Counted from the stretch's first letter, positions 35,193 to 44,457 are shown. The stretch: 64,000 nt of DNA from Candidatus Eiseniibacteriota bacterium (GCA_016712505.1 JADJQY010000040.1:1-64000); one strand, 5' to 3'. The notes: a model not told the origin generated them from the sequence alone. Numbers and translations: made by a program.

Positions 35193-36287
35193 TTAGCGAA
35201 CGCGCCGGCGCCGGTTCTGCATGAAATCGACCAGGAGATAGCTCCCCAGGCGATCGAGCGAGGCGAAGTAGGCCCGGCCCTTGTTCCGCTCGGTCAGTTG
35301 GTGGACGAACTGCTTCAGATGCTCGTCCTCCGCCACCATGAAAGTAGTGATCGGGATCCTCCGCCGCCGGCACATCACCGCCTCGTCGAGGGTGCGCGCG
35401 ACGATCACCGGATCGAGCCCGAAGGTGTTCCGGTAGAGCTGGCCGTCCGCCAGGCGAATCACGGTCGGCTTGCCATCGGTGATGAGGAAGATCTGCTTGT
35501 TCGTCTGATGGCGGCGCTCGAGGATCTTCCGCGCGAAGCGGATTCCCTCCTGCGTGTTGGTGTGGAACGGTCCGGCCCCCACGTAGGGCAGGTCCTTGAC
35601 CTCGACCCGCACCGCCTCGTCCCCGAAGAGCACCACATCCAGCGCGTCCTTCTGGTAGCGGGTCAGGATCAGCTCGGAGAGGGCCATCGCCACTTTCTTG
35701 GCCGGAGTGATCCGATCCTCGCCGTAGAGGACCATGCTGTGTGAGACGTCGATCAGGATGACCGTGGCGCAGGAGGTGTGTGCCTCGGTTTCCGCCACCG
35801 AGAGATCCGCCTCGATCGGGAGCATCTCCTCCCCCTTGGTCCGGCGGACCGCGTTCATGATCGAGTCCTGCAGGTCGATGTTCGCCATCTCGTCGCCGAA
35901 CTCGTAGGCCCGGCGCTCCGGCAGCAGATCTCGGCCCCCCTGCCCTTCCTGTGGCGTGGGATGATTGCCGATCCCGCTGACGTTCAACCCCTCGAAGATC
36001 TGTTCCAGCGAGACGGCGCGGAGACCGCGCTCCCCCTTGCCGGTCAGAGTCCGACCCATCGGCGTGCGCTGAATGATGTCCTGCTCCTCCAGCTTGCGCA
36101 GGAACTCCTCCAGATCCCAGTCCGGCGGCAGATACCCCTGCTGTTGGAGCGAGCGGAGGAACTCGATCGCCTGCTCGACATCCCCGTTGGTACGCATGAG
36201 CAGTTCCTGGAAGAACCGGAACAGGTTCTGATACTGCTGCAGAAGCTGCCGGAGCGACTGGTCGAACGCCTCGAAGCGGTAGTGCAT
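35193..36287 (-). CDS. Cytoplasmic von Willebrand factor A domain protein
   Basis: 364 residues, no signal peptide. A helical N-terminal half (QSLRQLLQQYQNLFRFFQEL) is followed by a VWA domain from about residue 170 with a complete MIDAS: DVSHS (Asp180, Ser182, Ser184), a threonine-containing loop (FHTNTQEGIRFA) and LITDGKPT. Such proteins work with MoxR/magnesium-chelatase-like ATPases; the likely partner is encoded at 42123-43733, about 6 kb away on the same strand. The pair may assemble, insert a metal into, or remodel a target protein. It ends just upstream of the phosphatase/MEMO operon. Confidence 0.88.
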   Translation of the reverse strand: MHYRFEAFDQSLRQLLQQYQNLFRFFQELLMRTNGDVEQAIEFLRSLQQQGYLPPDWDLEEFLRKLEEQDIIQRTPMGRTLTGKGERGLRAVSLEQIFEGLNVSGIGNHPTPQEGQGGRDLLPERRAYEFGDEMANIDLQDSIMNAVRRTKGEEMLPIEADLSVAETEAHTSCATVILIDVSHSMVLYGEDRITPAKKVAMALSELILTRYQKDALDVVLFGDEAVRVEVKDLPYVGAGPFHTNTQEGIRFARKILERRHQTNKQIFLITDGKPTVIRLADGQLYRNTFGLDPVIVARTLDEAVMCRRRRIPITTFMVAEDEHLKQFVHQLTERNKGRAYFASLDRLGSYLLVDFMQNRRRRVR

Positions 36288-36357
36288 GCGGTTCCTCGAA
36301 GGTGATGCCCGGTGCGACCGATCAGCCTAGCAGATCCGCACTCCCTCGCGGGACGCG

Positions 36358-36672
36358 CTACGCTCGCCTGACCTGAACCTCGTCCCCGACCACCTGAACT
36401 CGGTAGGCTTCGACCGGATCGTGCGCCGGTGGGGTCCGGGCCTCCCCGGTCTCCAGATCGAAGGTCGCTCCGTGCCACGGACAGACCACGCAGGTTCCCT
36501 CGAGGTCTCCCTCCCCCAGCGGCGCCCCGGAGTGGGTGCATTCTCCCCCGATGGCCAGGAACCGTCCGTCGACCTGGGCCACGCAGACCGGGGTTCCGTC
36601 CGGCAGCTCACACTGTTTGAGGGTGCCGCTCGGAACCTCCGAAGCCTTGCAGACCACGCTCCATTCCGCCAT
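36358..36672 (-). CDS. Rieske-type [2Fe-2S] ferredoxin
   Basis: 104 residues, start ATG 36672 after AAGGAGG. Cluster ligands are Cys45-x-His47 (ECTHSGAPL) and Cys64-x-x-His67 (VVCPWHGATFDLETGEA), the standard Rieske pattern. The length and the absence of a signal or membrane segment match soluble ferredoxins that deliver electrons to oxygenases or nitrite-reductase-like enzymes. No partner reductase or oxygenase is next to it, so its electron acceptor is unknown. Confidence 0.93.
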   Translation of the reverse strand: MAEWSVVCKASEVPSGTLKQCELPDGTPVCVAQVDGRFLAIGGECTHSGAPLGEGDLEGTCVVCPWHGATFDLETGEARTPPAHDPVEAYRVQVVGDEVQVRRA

Positions 36673-36761
36673 CGATCCTCCTTGGTTCTCCTCAACCCGC
36701 GCACTCCGTCGCCGACGCGGAAGAGTAGATGCCCGACCGCCGCTTCGACTAGAGTCTCCCG

Positions 36762-38459
36762 ATGTCGATGCTCCGAGAATTGTTCCGCAAGATGGCCCGA
36801 CCCGCGCCAGCCAAGGCCGCCCCTCGAGAGCGCAGCGTCCACGGACACCGCGTCGTGGAGGAGACAGCCGAGCAGATCTTCACGGTTACGCTCCGCGCTT
36901 CAGGGACAGGGTACGCCCCCGAGGCCCAGTCCCTCCCGGCGCCGGTGCTGGAGCAGGTCGCGCCCGACGGCTTCGTGACCGCCGCGGTGCTCGCGGAAAA
37001 GGCGCGACGGTTCGACCACCGGCTCCTCGCGAGCGTAGAAACGCTCGCCCAGAATGGAGTCGGTGCCTGGAAGGGGAAGACCCACCTCTTGCGCACTCTG
37101 GCGCGCACCATCGCCGGTACGGTGAAGCCGGATGAGGCCTCGCTCACCGTGATGACCGCCGCCCGCATCGGTGGCGCCGGCCTCCCCGAGCCGTTCGCCA
37201 CCGTCGCACAGACGCGGGCACAGGCCTTTCTCGCCGATCCGACGCGCGCCGTCGCCCTCGGTCTCTTCGCCGGATCACAGGATCTGGAGATCGCCGGCCG
37301 CCAGGAGCGTCTCCTCTGCGAGCCGCTCCAGGGAAAGGATGGGATCGCGCGGATCGCCGAGATCCTTCGCGCCGACGCCGCGCTACGCAAGATTTACGAC
37401 GACCTGATGCTGCTCCGTTCGCGCCTCGATGGACGCCCCGAGCAGCCGACACTGCACCAGGCGCTCGACGCTCCGGTGCTCCCCGCTTCGGGACTGAGCT
37501 TCCTCCCGAACCGGCGGAGTCTCGACGATCGCATCGCACAGCGGCTTCTCGGCGCCTCCGCTCCGACCGAGTCGCGCGCCCGGGTCGACGCCTGCGTGCG
37601 GCGCCTCCGTGAAAGCGAGATCTCCCTCGCCCCCGATGCAGAGTCGGGCTGGCACGACTGGATCGCCTGGTCGCTCGAGCCACTGGCCCGTCCCGAGGCC
37701 TCGCCCGAAGCGGTCCGACTTCGCTTCTCCGACAGCTACCGCGCCGCCCTGCTCGAGCTGTTCCGGGGTACGCTCGGTCACGCCGCGTCGATGCGAATCG
37801 GCGCGCCCCCGATGGAACATGGCTCGGACCGTGAGCAACGCGCGCTCGTGATCACGCCGTCGTTTCGGGTCGAGCCACTCCCGACCCACTACCTTCGCCG
37901 TGGCCTGGCCTACCGCTTTCTCGCCCAGTCGCTCCTCGAGGTGTTCGGCGCCGATACCCTCGCGGGCCTCACCCGGGCCACCAGACTCGGGGTGAAGAGT
38001 CTGAACGACGAGCTGCTCGAGATGGAAACGCTCTTCCTCGGCGCGTTTCACGTGGCCTGCGAGGACCTCGGGCTGCGACTCGATAGCGCCATCGAGACCG
38101 ACCCGGCGCCGTTCCTCCGCTGGAGCGGCGGTTCCGATCCCGATCTGGCACGCGACGCCCGCGAACTCTGGCCGATCGCCTACGACCCCGCGCGGCGCCA
38201 GGTGCGCACTCTCCTGACGCTCGGCTGGACCGAACGCCGGATCGAGGTCGCCTACCTGACCAACCCACCCTGCTCGGTCTTCGATCCCGAGGAGCGTCTG
38301 GTCCACGAGAGGCGCATCGGCTTCGCTCCCCAGATCTCCCGGGCGCCCGCCCCCGTCACCCTGGAGGTGTTCGTCTCCGCCGGCATGAGCCGTTCGGAGA
38401 TTCGCGCCCTCGGTGATCGCTGCGGTTCGGTCGAGGAACTGGTCCACCGGCTGCGCTGA
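36762..38459 (+). CDS. Cytosolic protein of unknown function, 565 residues
   Basis: No family recognised. It has no signal peptide or membrane segment, is mostly helical, and is alanine-, leucine- and arginine-rich. Notable stretches are VLAEKARRFDHRLLASVETL, HLLRTLARTIAGTV, FLPNRRSLDDRIAQRLLG, WHDWIAWSLEPLA and the C-terminal FVSAGMSRSEIRALGDRCGS. Codon use and GC match its neighbours, so it is not an obvious recent import. It is divergent from the Rieske gene and converges on the second MEMO gene, with only 18 bp between their ends. Confidence 0.7.
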   Translation: MSMLRELFRKMARPAPAKAAPRERSVHGHRVVEETAEQIFTVTLRASGTGYAPEAQSLPAPVLEQVAPDGFVTAAVLAEKARRFDHRLLASVETLAQNGVGAWKGKTHLLRTLARTIAGTVKPDEASLTVMTAARIGGAGLPEPFATVAQTRAQAFLADPTRAVALGLFAGSQDLEIAGRQERLLCEPLQGKDGIARIAEILRADAALRKIYDDLMLLRSRLDGRPEQPTLHQALDAPVLPASGLSFLPNRRSLDDRIAQRLLGASAPTESRARVDACVRRLRESEISLAPDAESGWHDWIAWSLEPLARPEASPEAVRLRFSDSYRAALLELFRGTLGHAASMRIGAPPMEHGSDREQRALVITPSFRVEPLPTHYLRRGLAYRFLAQSLLEVFGADTLAGLTRATRLGVKSLNDELLEMETLFLGAFHVACEDLGLRLDSAIETDPAPFLRWSGGSDPDLARDARELWPIAYDPARRQVRTLLTLGWTERRIEVAYLTNPPCSVFDPEERLVHERRIGFAPQISRAPAPVTLEVFVSAGMSRSEIRALGDRCGSVEELVHRLR

Positions 38460-38477
38460 GTCCTGGCCGGCCGCAGA

Positions 38478-39584
38478 CTACGGTGCGACGAGCAGCACCC
38501 CGGGGTGCCCCACGAAGTGGGCCTCATCGGCCGGTGCAGTGACTCCAGGCCGGGCCGATGCCACGTTCAACCGAGGCGGATCGATCGACGTGCCATAGAC
38601 CAGTGGCACGGCAAGCGGCAACGGTTGCCCCAGCGCCACCCGCAGTTCGCGGAGCAGCAGGAGACCGAAGGGAATGGAGAAGCGGCCGCACCACGGAATC
38701 CGATAGCGATCCGGTTCCGCGGGGTCGACCAGGGCTTCGAAGAAGCGTTCGACCTTGGCCGAGGTCACTTCGCCCGAGAGATCGTGGAGCAGAGCCAGGT
38801 CGCGCGCCACTGCCGCTTCGTGGGCTGCGGCGCCCCGGTCGCCGAACGGTGTGTGCTCGAAATCGGCCCCGTAGTGCACGGCGTCGGCCGAGATGACGAC
38901 CGCAAGGTCGCGCCCCAGTAGCAGTCCACGCTCGATCGCCACCGCGCCCAGGGCGCTCCCCGCGCGACGCGCGAGTTCCGAGATCCGATCGAAACGCTCC
39001 GCCGGAGCCAGCAGCGGGAGGATCGTCCGATCCGGACGCCCGTGCCGCAACCAATAGGCGATCGCCTCGATCGAGTGTTCCGCATCGTGGCAGGCGTTGC
39101 TCACGAAGTGATCCTCGGGCCGCAGCCTTGCTCGCCAGGCCTCCCGCAGCGCCGAGACCTCGATCGGGCCGTCGGGGGATCTCCAGCTCCGGTAAGCCTC
39201 GAACCCGACTCTCCCCCGCACGCCCAGTCGTCGATAGGAGTGGAACACCCCGATGATGACGACCAGCGGCGCGCGAACATGGGCCAGCACGTCGCGGTAC
39301 ACTCGTCCCGCGTAGAGATAGTCATCGTGCGGACAGATCGCGCCCAGCACCGGCCCCGACTCGCCCCCGGACGCACCCCCCGCCAACGGAATCGGCCGCG
39401 GTGGCGCGGAGGCCGCATCGACACAGGCCGCCATCTGCATTGCATCGACGGCAAAGCCGATCGTGTCGCGCTGGCCACGCTGGTCCCCCTCGGAGGCAAC
39501 GCCCATGCTCGCGCGGATCTCCGCTCGCTGGTCCGGATCGAGCGGATCGCCCGCCCCACCGCTCTGCGCCTCAATCGAGTTCAT
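38478..39584 (-). CDS. MEMO-family protein, second paralogue
   Basis: 368 residues. The MEMO domain covers about residues 80-330: GAICPHDDYLYAGRVY, VVIIGVFHSYRRLG, NACHDAEHSIEAIAYWL, AVVISADAVHYG and IPWCGRFSIPFGLLLL. It shares the histidine framework of the protein at 33156 but not its N-terminal helical extension. The first ATG (39584) abuts the stop of the upstream secreted gene (TAGATG) and lacks a ribosome-binding site, so a later start such as the Met near residue 27 is possible. Function is unknown. Confidence 0.85.
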   Translation of the reverse strand: MNSIEAQSGGAGDPLDPDQRAEIRASMGVASEGDQRGQRDTIGFAVDAMQMAACVDAASAPPRPIPLAGGASGGESGPVLGAICPHDDYLYAGRVYRDVLAHVRAPLVVIIGVFHSYRRLGVRGRVGFEAYRSWRSPDGPIEVSALREAWRARLRPEDHFVSNACHDAEHSIEAIAYWLRHGRPDRTILPLLAPAERFDRISELARRAGSALGAVAIERGLLLGRDLAVVISADAVHYGADFEHTPFGDRGAAAHEAAVARDLALLHDLSGEVTSAKVERFFEALVDPAEPDRYRIPWCGRFSIPFGLLLLRELRVALGQPLPLAVPLVYGTSIDPPRLNVASARPGVTAPADEAHFVGHPGVLLVAP

Positions 39585-41126
39585 CTATCGCTCGTACCGA
39601 CGTTTGATCTCACCCCAGTGCGATTTCTCGGTCGGAAGGTTGTCCCGACCAACGCAGGTGCCTACTTCGCACCTGGTCGAATCTCCGAGGTACGAGCCTC
39701 GCATGCTGCAAGAGAAGGCGTCGATCACCACGCACCCACCAGCGCTGAGGCAGCAGGCACCAGTGGGCGGCGGGGCGCAAGGCATCGGGTCGCACGTGCT
39801 GCCGCCCCCCAGGAACGTGCCTCGGGGCAGAGGCGACAAGCACTCGACGCCGGAGACGACGCGGCAAGTTCCGTCGACGAAGCAGCAGGCACCGATCACG
39901 GGCGGGCAGGGGTTCGGATCGCAGTCGACGTCGTATCCCTTCCAGAGCTTGCCCGGCTCCACGCACTCCGCCTCGATGCTCAGTAGGCACGCGCCCAGCT
40001 CTTGCCAGCAGCACGCGCCCAATCGCTGGTCACGCGGGCACAAATCCGGATTGCAGCGCGTGCCAACACCGCGGAACTCACCGCGCTCCTGGTGGCAGCG
40101 CTCTTCGGAGAGCTGGTGACATCCGAAGGAGGGGGCGCAGCATGCTCCCAACACCGAGGGGCAGATCTCAGGCGTGCAGGAAATGTCGTCCCCGAGGTAG
40201 ACCCCGCCGTACTCCTCGCAGACCTCACGCAGCAACGCCCTGCACTGCCCCTGGTTGCAGCAGCCCCCGGATGGGAGTTGGAGACACTCGGCCTGAAGGC
40301 AGGGGCGCTCGGTGAATGTCCCGCCCTGACTGGTGCACTCGGCCTTGCTCAGAGGGAGGCAACCGGTGTCGGTGCAGCAGTGGAGTTGGTCGTAGCAGAG
40401 GCGGACTTCACAGAGCACGCCGTCCCCGAGATAGGCGCCCCGGGCGACCTCACACTCCGCGTTGGACATCTGCTCGCAACGTCCCGACGGTAGACAACAG
40501 GCGCCATGCGGCGCGCCGACACCTGGACAGGGAGTGACCCCGTCCCGGTTGATCCCGAGAACGCCCAGTCCGACCACGGGGTCGACGACGGAAAGCAGGG
40601 AGTGATCGGCAAACCCGGGCGGGCGTCCCCAGGCTTCCGCCAGGCGGAGTTCGGTCGGCTCCTCGCTGGCCGCGTAGACCACGAACCAGTAGACCTCATT
40701 CACCGCCGCTTCGCGCGGAAGAAGGAAGGTCAACGCGACCCCGGAACCGCTCGCCGGCCAATCCGCCGTCTGGATCTCGAGGTCGCCCTCATGTCGCGCG
40801 ACCACGATCTCGAGCTTCTCGGCATCGTAGGTCAGACCGAATTCGAGTGCGGCGACCTGGGGCCGCACGTTTTCGGGAAAGGCGGCCAGAAGGTGGACGA
40901 TGTGGCTTCCGATCCCGTCCACCCGGGAGGTCACTTCGGAGCAGCTCCCCACTCCCGCGAGGCCGGCATAGTTCCCCACATCGCTCGTGTAGACCAGTTC
41001 GGGATTCGCGTGGAAGAGCAGGCACCCTCCCTCGTTTGCTCCGGCCTGGACGAGGCTCGGGAGCGTGCAGAGCAGTGCAGGTGCGAGCACCCGCCGACGC
41101 CATGATGAGTGGTGGATCGGCTTCAT
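39585..41126 (-). CDS. Secreted Cys-repeat protein with WGEIKRRY C-terminal tail
   Basis: 513 residues from ATG 41126 (GGAGGAG upstream). Signal peptide RVLAPALLCTLPSLVQA. Residues 30-200 form a domain also found in the broken protein at 14073-18525 (HLLAAFPENVRPQVAALEFG, TADWPASGSG, AVNEVYWF). About seven or eight six-Cys repeats follow (HGACCLPSGRCEQM, GGCCNQGQCRALL, GACCAPSFGCHQLS, GACCFVDGTCRVV, GACCLSAGGCVVI). It ends LPTEKSHWGEIKRRYER, the same WGxxKxxY tail as in the subtilase partners. Probably disulfide-rich and extracellular or surface-attached; no catalytic motif seen. Confidence 0.82.
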   Translation of the reverse strand: MKPIHHSSWRRRVLAPALLCTLPSLVQAGANEGGCLLFHANPELVYTSDVGNYAGLAGVGSCSEVTSRVDGIGSHIVHLLAAFPENVRPQVAALEFGLTYDAEKLEIVVARHEGDLEIQTADWPASGSGVALTFLLPREAAVNEVYWFVVYAASEEPTELRLAEAWGRPPGFADHSLLSVVDPVVGLGVLGINRDGVTPCPGVGAPHGACCLPSGRCEQMSNAECEVARGAYLGDGVLCEVRLCYDQLHCCTDTGCLPLSKAECTSQGGTFTERPCLQAECLQLPSGGCCNQGQCRALLREVCEEYGGVYLGDDISCTPEICPSVLGACCAPSFGCHQLSEERCHQERGEFRGVGTRCNPDLCPRDQRLGACCWQELGACLLSIEAECVEPGKLWKGYDVDCDPNPCPPVIGACCFVDGTCRVVSGVECLSPLPRGTFLGGGSTCDPMPCAPPPTGACCLSAGGCVVIDAFSCSMRGSYLGDSTRCEVGTCVGRDNLPTEKSHWGEIKRRYER

Positions 41127-41484
41127 GGGCGGCTCCTCCGTCTGCCCAAGGATGGGCGGTGCGGCATGGCGGCGGGCATCCTCTCCGTCGACAGCGTAGC
41201 GCCGCTCTGGCATGCCCGGCAACTCCTACCCCGCGCGGTGCGGTGAACCAGGGTCGAGGAAGCCCGAAATGGTCGAAATCAACTCCAGGCGGGCATCTTC
41301 TTGCGCGCGAGCGGATTCGCGGGCGGCGCACCGGGCCGGGATCGCCCTCGGGTTCGCGCTTGGACCCAGGAGACGCCCCCCCTCCGCTCGGCGGCACGCC
41401 GCGCGGCAATGAGTTAGCCGCATGGCACCGCGATTGCGAGTCTCGCCTCGCACACACAACCACCCAGCAGCGAAAGGAACGAAC
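41127..41484. other. Divergent intergenic region
   Basis: Separates the Cys-repeat secreted gene from the lipoprotein gene. It must hold two promoters, but no -35/-10 pair stands out in this GC-rich stretch. AAAGGAA precedes the lipoprotein start. No ORF with a plausible product was seen. Confidence 0.45.
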
Positions 41485-42054
41485 ATGCACGGATTCTGCA
41501 AATCTTCGGTGATCACACGATGGGCGGGAGCTATCCTGGGCTTGGGCCTCTTCGTGGGGTGCGCGCATGAAGGCGGCGCTCCCAGTGCGCCCGAGTCGAG
41601 CGAGAGTCCGTCCGTTTCAAGTGAGCTGCGCGACTTCGGCTGGGGCACGGTCGCCTCCGGCAAGCGAGGTTCCGACCGACTGCCCGCTCCGACCCCGATC
41701 ACCGTGAGGCAGAGAATCAAGGGCGCCGACGGAGGAGAGGTGGTGAACGGCCGCTACCGGCTCTGGTTCGCGCCGGGCGCCTTCACGGGCACCGAGACGA
41801 TCACCATCACCGATCCCGGCACCGCCGACGGCCAGTGCGTGCTCGGCCCGGAAGGGTTGCATTTCTCCGCGTTGGTGACCCTGACCATCGATGTGAATGG
41901 CACGGTCTTCGACAGCCCGGTGGTCACCATCGAGTGGTGGGATCCGACGGCGGCGTCCTGGGTCGACATGTACGGCCTGTACAGCGCCTACGCACACAAC
42001 GTCTACATCGTCCTGCCCCACTTCTCGACCTACCGGCCGCGCGCGGGTTGGTAG
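41485..42054 (+). CDS. Lipoprotein with ZU5-like domain
   Basis: 189 residues from ATG 41485 (AAAGGAA upstream; upstream starts would bury the signal). The signal peptide ends in a lipobox, LGLFVGC, so lipidation is expected. After a Ser/Glu/Pro-rich linker, GGEVVNGRYRLWFAPGAFTG followed by TETITITDPG resembles a ZU5 domain, a beta-sandwich seen in secreted and cell-surface proteins. The C-terminus is rich in aromatic residues (VTIEWWDPTAASWVDMYGLY). Probably a surface or periplasmic structural protein. Confidence 0.75.
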   Translation: MHGFCKSSVITRWAGAILGLGLFVGCAHEGGAPSAPESSESPSVSSELRDFGWGTVASGKRGSDRLPAPTPITVRQRIKGADGGEVVNGRYRLWFAPGAFTGTETITITDPGTADGQCVLGPEGLHFSALVTLTIDVNGTVFDSPVVTIEWWDPTAASWVDMYGLYSAYAHNVYIVLPHFSTYRPRAGW

Positions 42055-42094
42055 CCCCCTGTTCAGAGAGCGTTCGATCAAAGATCCCGTGTTG

Positions 42095-42133
42095 AAGGGC
42101 GGTGAGGCGGCGAAGTTCCGCCTCACCGCCCTT
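42095..42133. terminator. Bidirectional hairpin between convergent genes
   Basis: AAGGGCGGTGAGGCGG (42095-42110) and its exact complement (42118-42133) form a perfect 16-bp stem with a 7-nt loop. The right arm contains the stop codon of the MoxR-type ATPase gene. It can terminate both the lipoprotein and ATPase transcripts. Confidence 0.7.
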
Positions 42134-43733
42134 TGCTGAACATGTCGGCCAGCATGTCGCTGAAACGGGTCTTGCCGTCGAGAGAAGAGCGCGACACGAG
42201 GCTGGCCTGGTGGAGCGACTCGAGCACCCACTCCATGGCGAGGGCCCGCACGGGGTCGGGCTGCTTGCCGAGGTGCTGAGTGACGATCTCGGAGAGACCG
42301 GGCACCTTATCGAGTGTCTTGCGGTCCTCCTCAGCCGTCCTCTCGTCCCGAAGCTCGACCACCGATCCGGAGGAAAAGAAACTCAGGACGGGGCGGTAGG
42401 CGGTCGGCGGGGCATCGGAGTCCTCGCGGCGTCCTTCTCCGCGTCCTTCTCCGCGTCCCTCGCCGCGGACCTGCTCGGGATCCTCCCCGCGCCTCCGGGG
42501 ACGCTCCCGCGGCTGGCGCGGCTTCTGCTCGTACACCGGCGGAAAGTAGCGCCCGAACACCTTCAACATGGCGCGGCCGATCAGCTTGTTCGCCACCAGC
42601 AGCGGCCCTTCCTGCTCCCCTTCGTAGACCAGCTCGATCCGCCCGGTAACCGCCGGGACGACCGCCTCGAGGTCGGCCAGGCGAGGCGCCCGCGGCTCCT
42701 TCGGGGCGAGCAGCACGCGCCGTTCGACGGCCGAAACCAGCAGTTCCCGCGCCCGAATGGAGAGACGTTGCGAGACCCCGGACGATTGATCGACCGAGTC
42801 GCTGGAGCGAGCGACGAACGCGATCTCCTCCAGGATCTCCTCCATGAAGCGGGGCACGATGATCTCGGGACCGCGGTCGAGCCACGCCTCCTGGATCGTG
42901 ATGGCGATCGCATCGTCGATCGAGCGGGGGTAGTGGGTCACGATCTGGCTGTCGATCCGGTCCTTGAGCGGCGTGATGATGTTCCCGCGATTGGTGTAGT
43001 CCTCGGGATTCGCGGTGAAGGCCAGGACCAGGTCGAGCGGAATCCGGATCGGAAACCCCCGAATCTGAATGTCGTTCTCCTCCATGATGTTCAGCAGGCC
43101 GACCTGAATGCGCGGCTGGAGATCGGGCAACTCGTTGAGGGCAAAGATGCCGCGGTTCGAGCGCGGGATGATGCCGTAGTGGATGGCGCTCTCGTCGGCC
43201 AGATCGAGGCGCTCGCGCGCGGCCTTGATCGGATCGATGTCGCCGATCATGTCGGCGATGGTTACGTCGGGTGTGGCCAGCTTCTCGTGGTAGCGGGCCT
43301 CGCGCGGCAGCCACTCGATCGGCATCGTCTCTCCCCGCTCGGCGAAAAGGCGCCGGGAGAAGGCGCTGGTCGGCTGGAGCGGGTCGTCCCGCAGAGGGCA
43401 ACCCCTCACCATCGGGACCCAGGGATCGAGGAGCTTGACCAGCTGGCGGACGATCCGGGTCTTGGCCTGACCGCGCAGGCCGAGCAGGATGAAATCGTGC
43501 TGCGAGAGGATCGCTCGCTCGAGCTGGGGCAGGACGGTCTCCTCGTATCCGACGATCCCTTCGAGCCACGGTTTGCCGGTTTCCAGGTGGCGCCGCAGGT
43601 TCTCGCGGAGTTCCAGCTTCACGCTCCGGGGACGGTATCCAGTGGCGCGCAGTTCGGCCAGGGTGCACGGCTTCGGACTCTCGTTGCTCAAACATCCTCC
43701 GAGGGTGCGCGGGCCGCCGGGGTCGACGTTCAT
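42123..43733 (-). CDS. MoxR/magnesium-chelatase-like AAA+ ATPase
   Basis: 536 residues. Variant Walker A GLRGQAKT (residues 85-92), Walker B region GIFALNELPDL and sensor region ILAF-type LVLAFTANPEDYTNRGNI identify a chelatase-type AAA+ module, as in ChlI/MoxR relatives. The lid region follows, then a low-complexity linker of Gly-Glu-Gly-Arg repeats around residue 430 and a C-terminal helical domain. Partner: the VWA protein at 35193-36287, since such ATPases usually act with a MIDAS-containing subunit. It is divergent from the PAS gene. Confidence 0.88.
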   Translation of the reverse strand: MNVDPGGPRTLGGCLSNESPKPCTLAELRATGYRPRSVKLELRENLRRHLETGKPWLEGIVGYEETVLPQLERAILSQHDFILLGLRGQAKTRIVRQLVKLLDPWVPMVRGCPLRDDPLQPTSAFSRRLFAERGETMPIEWLPREARYHEKLATPDVTIADMIGDIDPIKAARERLDLADESAIHYGIIPRSNRGIFALNELPDLQPRIQVGLLNIMEENDIQIRGFPIRIPLDLVLAFTANPEDYTNRGNIITPLKDRIDSQIVTHYPRSIDDAIAITIQEAWLDRGPEIIVPRFMEEILEEIAFVARSSDSVDQSSGVSQRLSIRARELLVSAVERRVLLAPKEPRAPRLADLEAVVPAVTGRIELVYEGEQEGPLLVANKLIGRAMLKVFGRYFPPVYEQKPRQPRERPRRRGEDPEQVRGEGRGEGRGEGRREDSDAPPTAYRPVLSFFSSGSVVELRDERTAEEDRKTLDKVPGLSEIVTQHLGKQPDPVRALAMEWVLESLHQASLVSRSSLDGKTRFSDMLADMFSKGR

Positions 43734-43932
43734 CGCCCCGCAGACGGGATCCGCTCGCTCAACTCCGAATCATAGCCGCCGACGGGCGCCTCCGAAGGGA
43801 TTTCTGCCGTATTTCGGACCTCTACCTCCGCTGCTCCGGAGACGATCCGATTCTCAAGCTCCCCCCGAATCCGTCCGACCAGTTGGATGCGGCCATCCGG
43901 CCCGCAGACAACCTCGGAGGGAGAAGTCCGCC

Positions 43933-44457
43933 ATGCCGATCGAACGCCCGCGGCCAACCGGTATCGAGAGTTTCTTCGAGAACGACGAGATCATCGTCTC
44001 CAAGACCGACCTGACCGGCAAGATCACCTATGCGAACCGCGTGTTCGTCAGGGTCTCCGGCTACACCGAGGAAGAGCTGATCGGCGCACCGCACAGCATC
44101 CTCCGGCATCCCGACATGCCCCGCTGTGTGTTCCAGCTTCTCTGGGACACGATCCAGTCGGGCAAGGAAATTTTTGCCTACGTGGTCAACATGTCCAAGT
44201 CGGGCAACCACTACTGGGTTCACGCACATGTGACTCCCACCTTCGGCCCCAAGGGGGAGATCGTGGGCTATCACTCCAATCGTCGTGTACCGACTCGCGC
44301 CTCCTTGGAGAAGATCATCCCGATCTACAGGGCGCTGTTGGCCGAGGAAGCCAAGTATACCGACAAGCAGGAGGGCATTCGGGCGTCGACCGCCCTCCTG
44401 GTCAAGGCGCTCGAGAGCCAGGGCGTCGAGTACGAAGAGTTCGTCTGGACACTCTGA
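43933..44457 (+). CDS. PAS-domain sensor protein (Aer-like)
   Basis: 174 residues from ATG 43933. One PAS domain of the aerotaxis type: ESFFENDEIIVSKTDLTGKI, NRVFVRVSGYTEEELIGAPH, SILRHPDMPRCVFQLLWDTI and GNHYWVHAHVTPTFG closely follow the FAD-binding PAS of Aer. There is no membrane segment or signalling domain. The gene is 14 bp upstream of a soluble chemotaxis transducer, so the two probably form a split redox or energy receptor. Confidence 0.88.
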   Translation: MPIERPRPTGIESFFENDEIIVSKTDLTGKITYANRVFVRVSGYTEEELIGAPHSILRHPDMPRCVFQLLWDTIQSGKEIFAYVVNMSKSGNHYWVHAHVTPTFGPKGEIVGYHSNRRVPTRASLEKIIPIYRALLAEEAKYTDKQEGIRASTALLVKALESQGVEYEEFVWTL

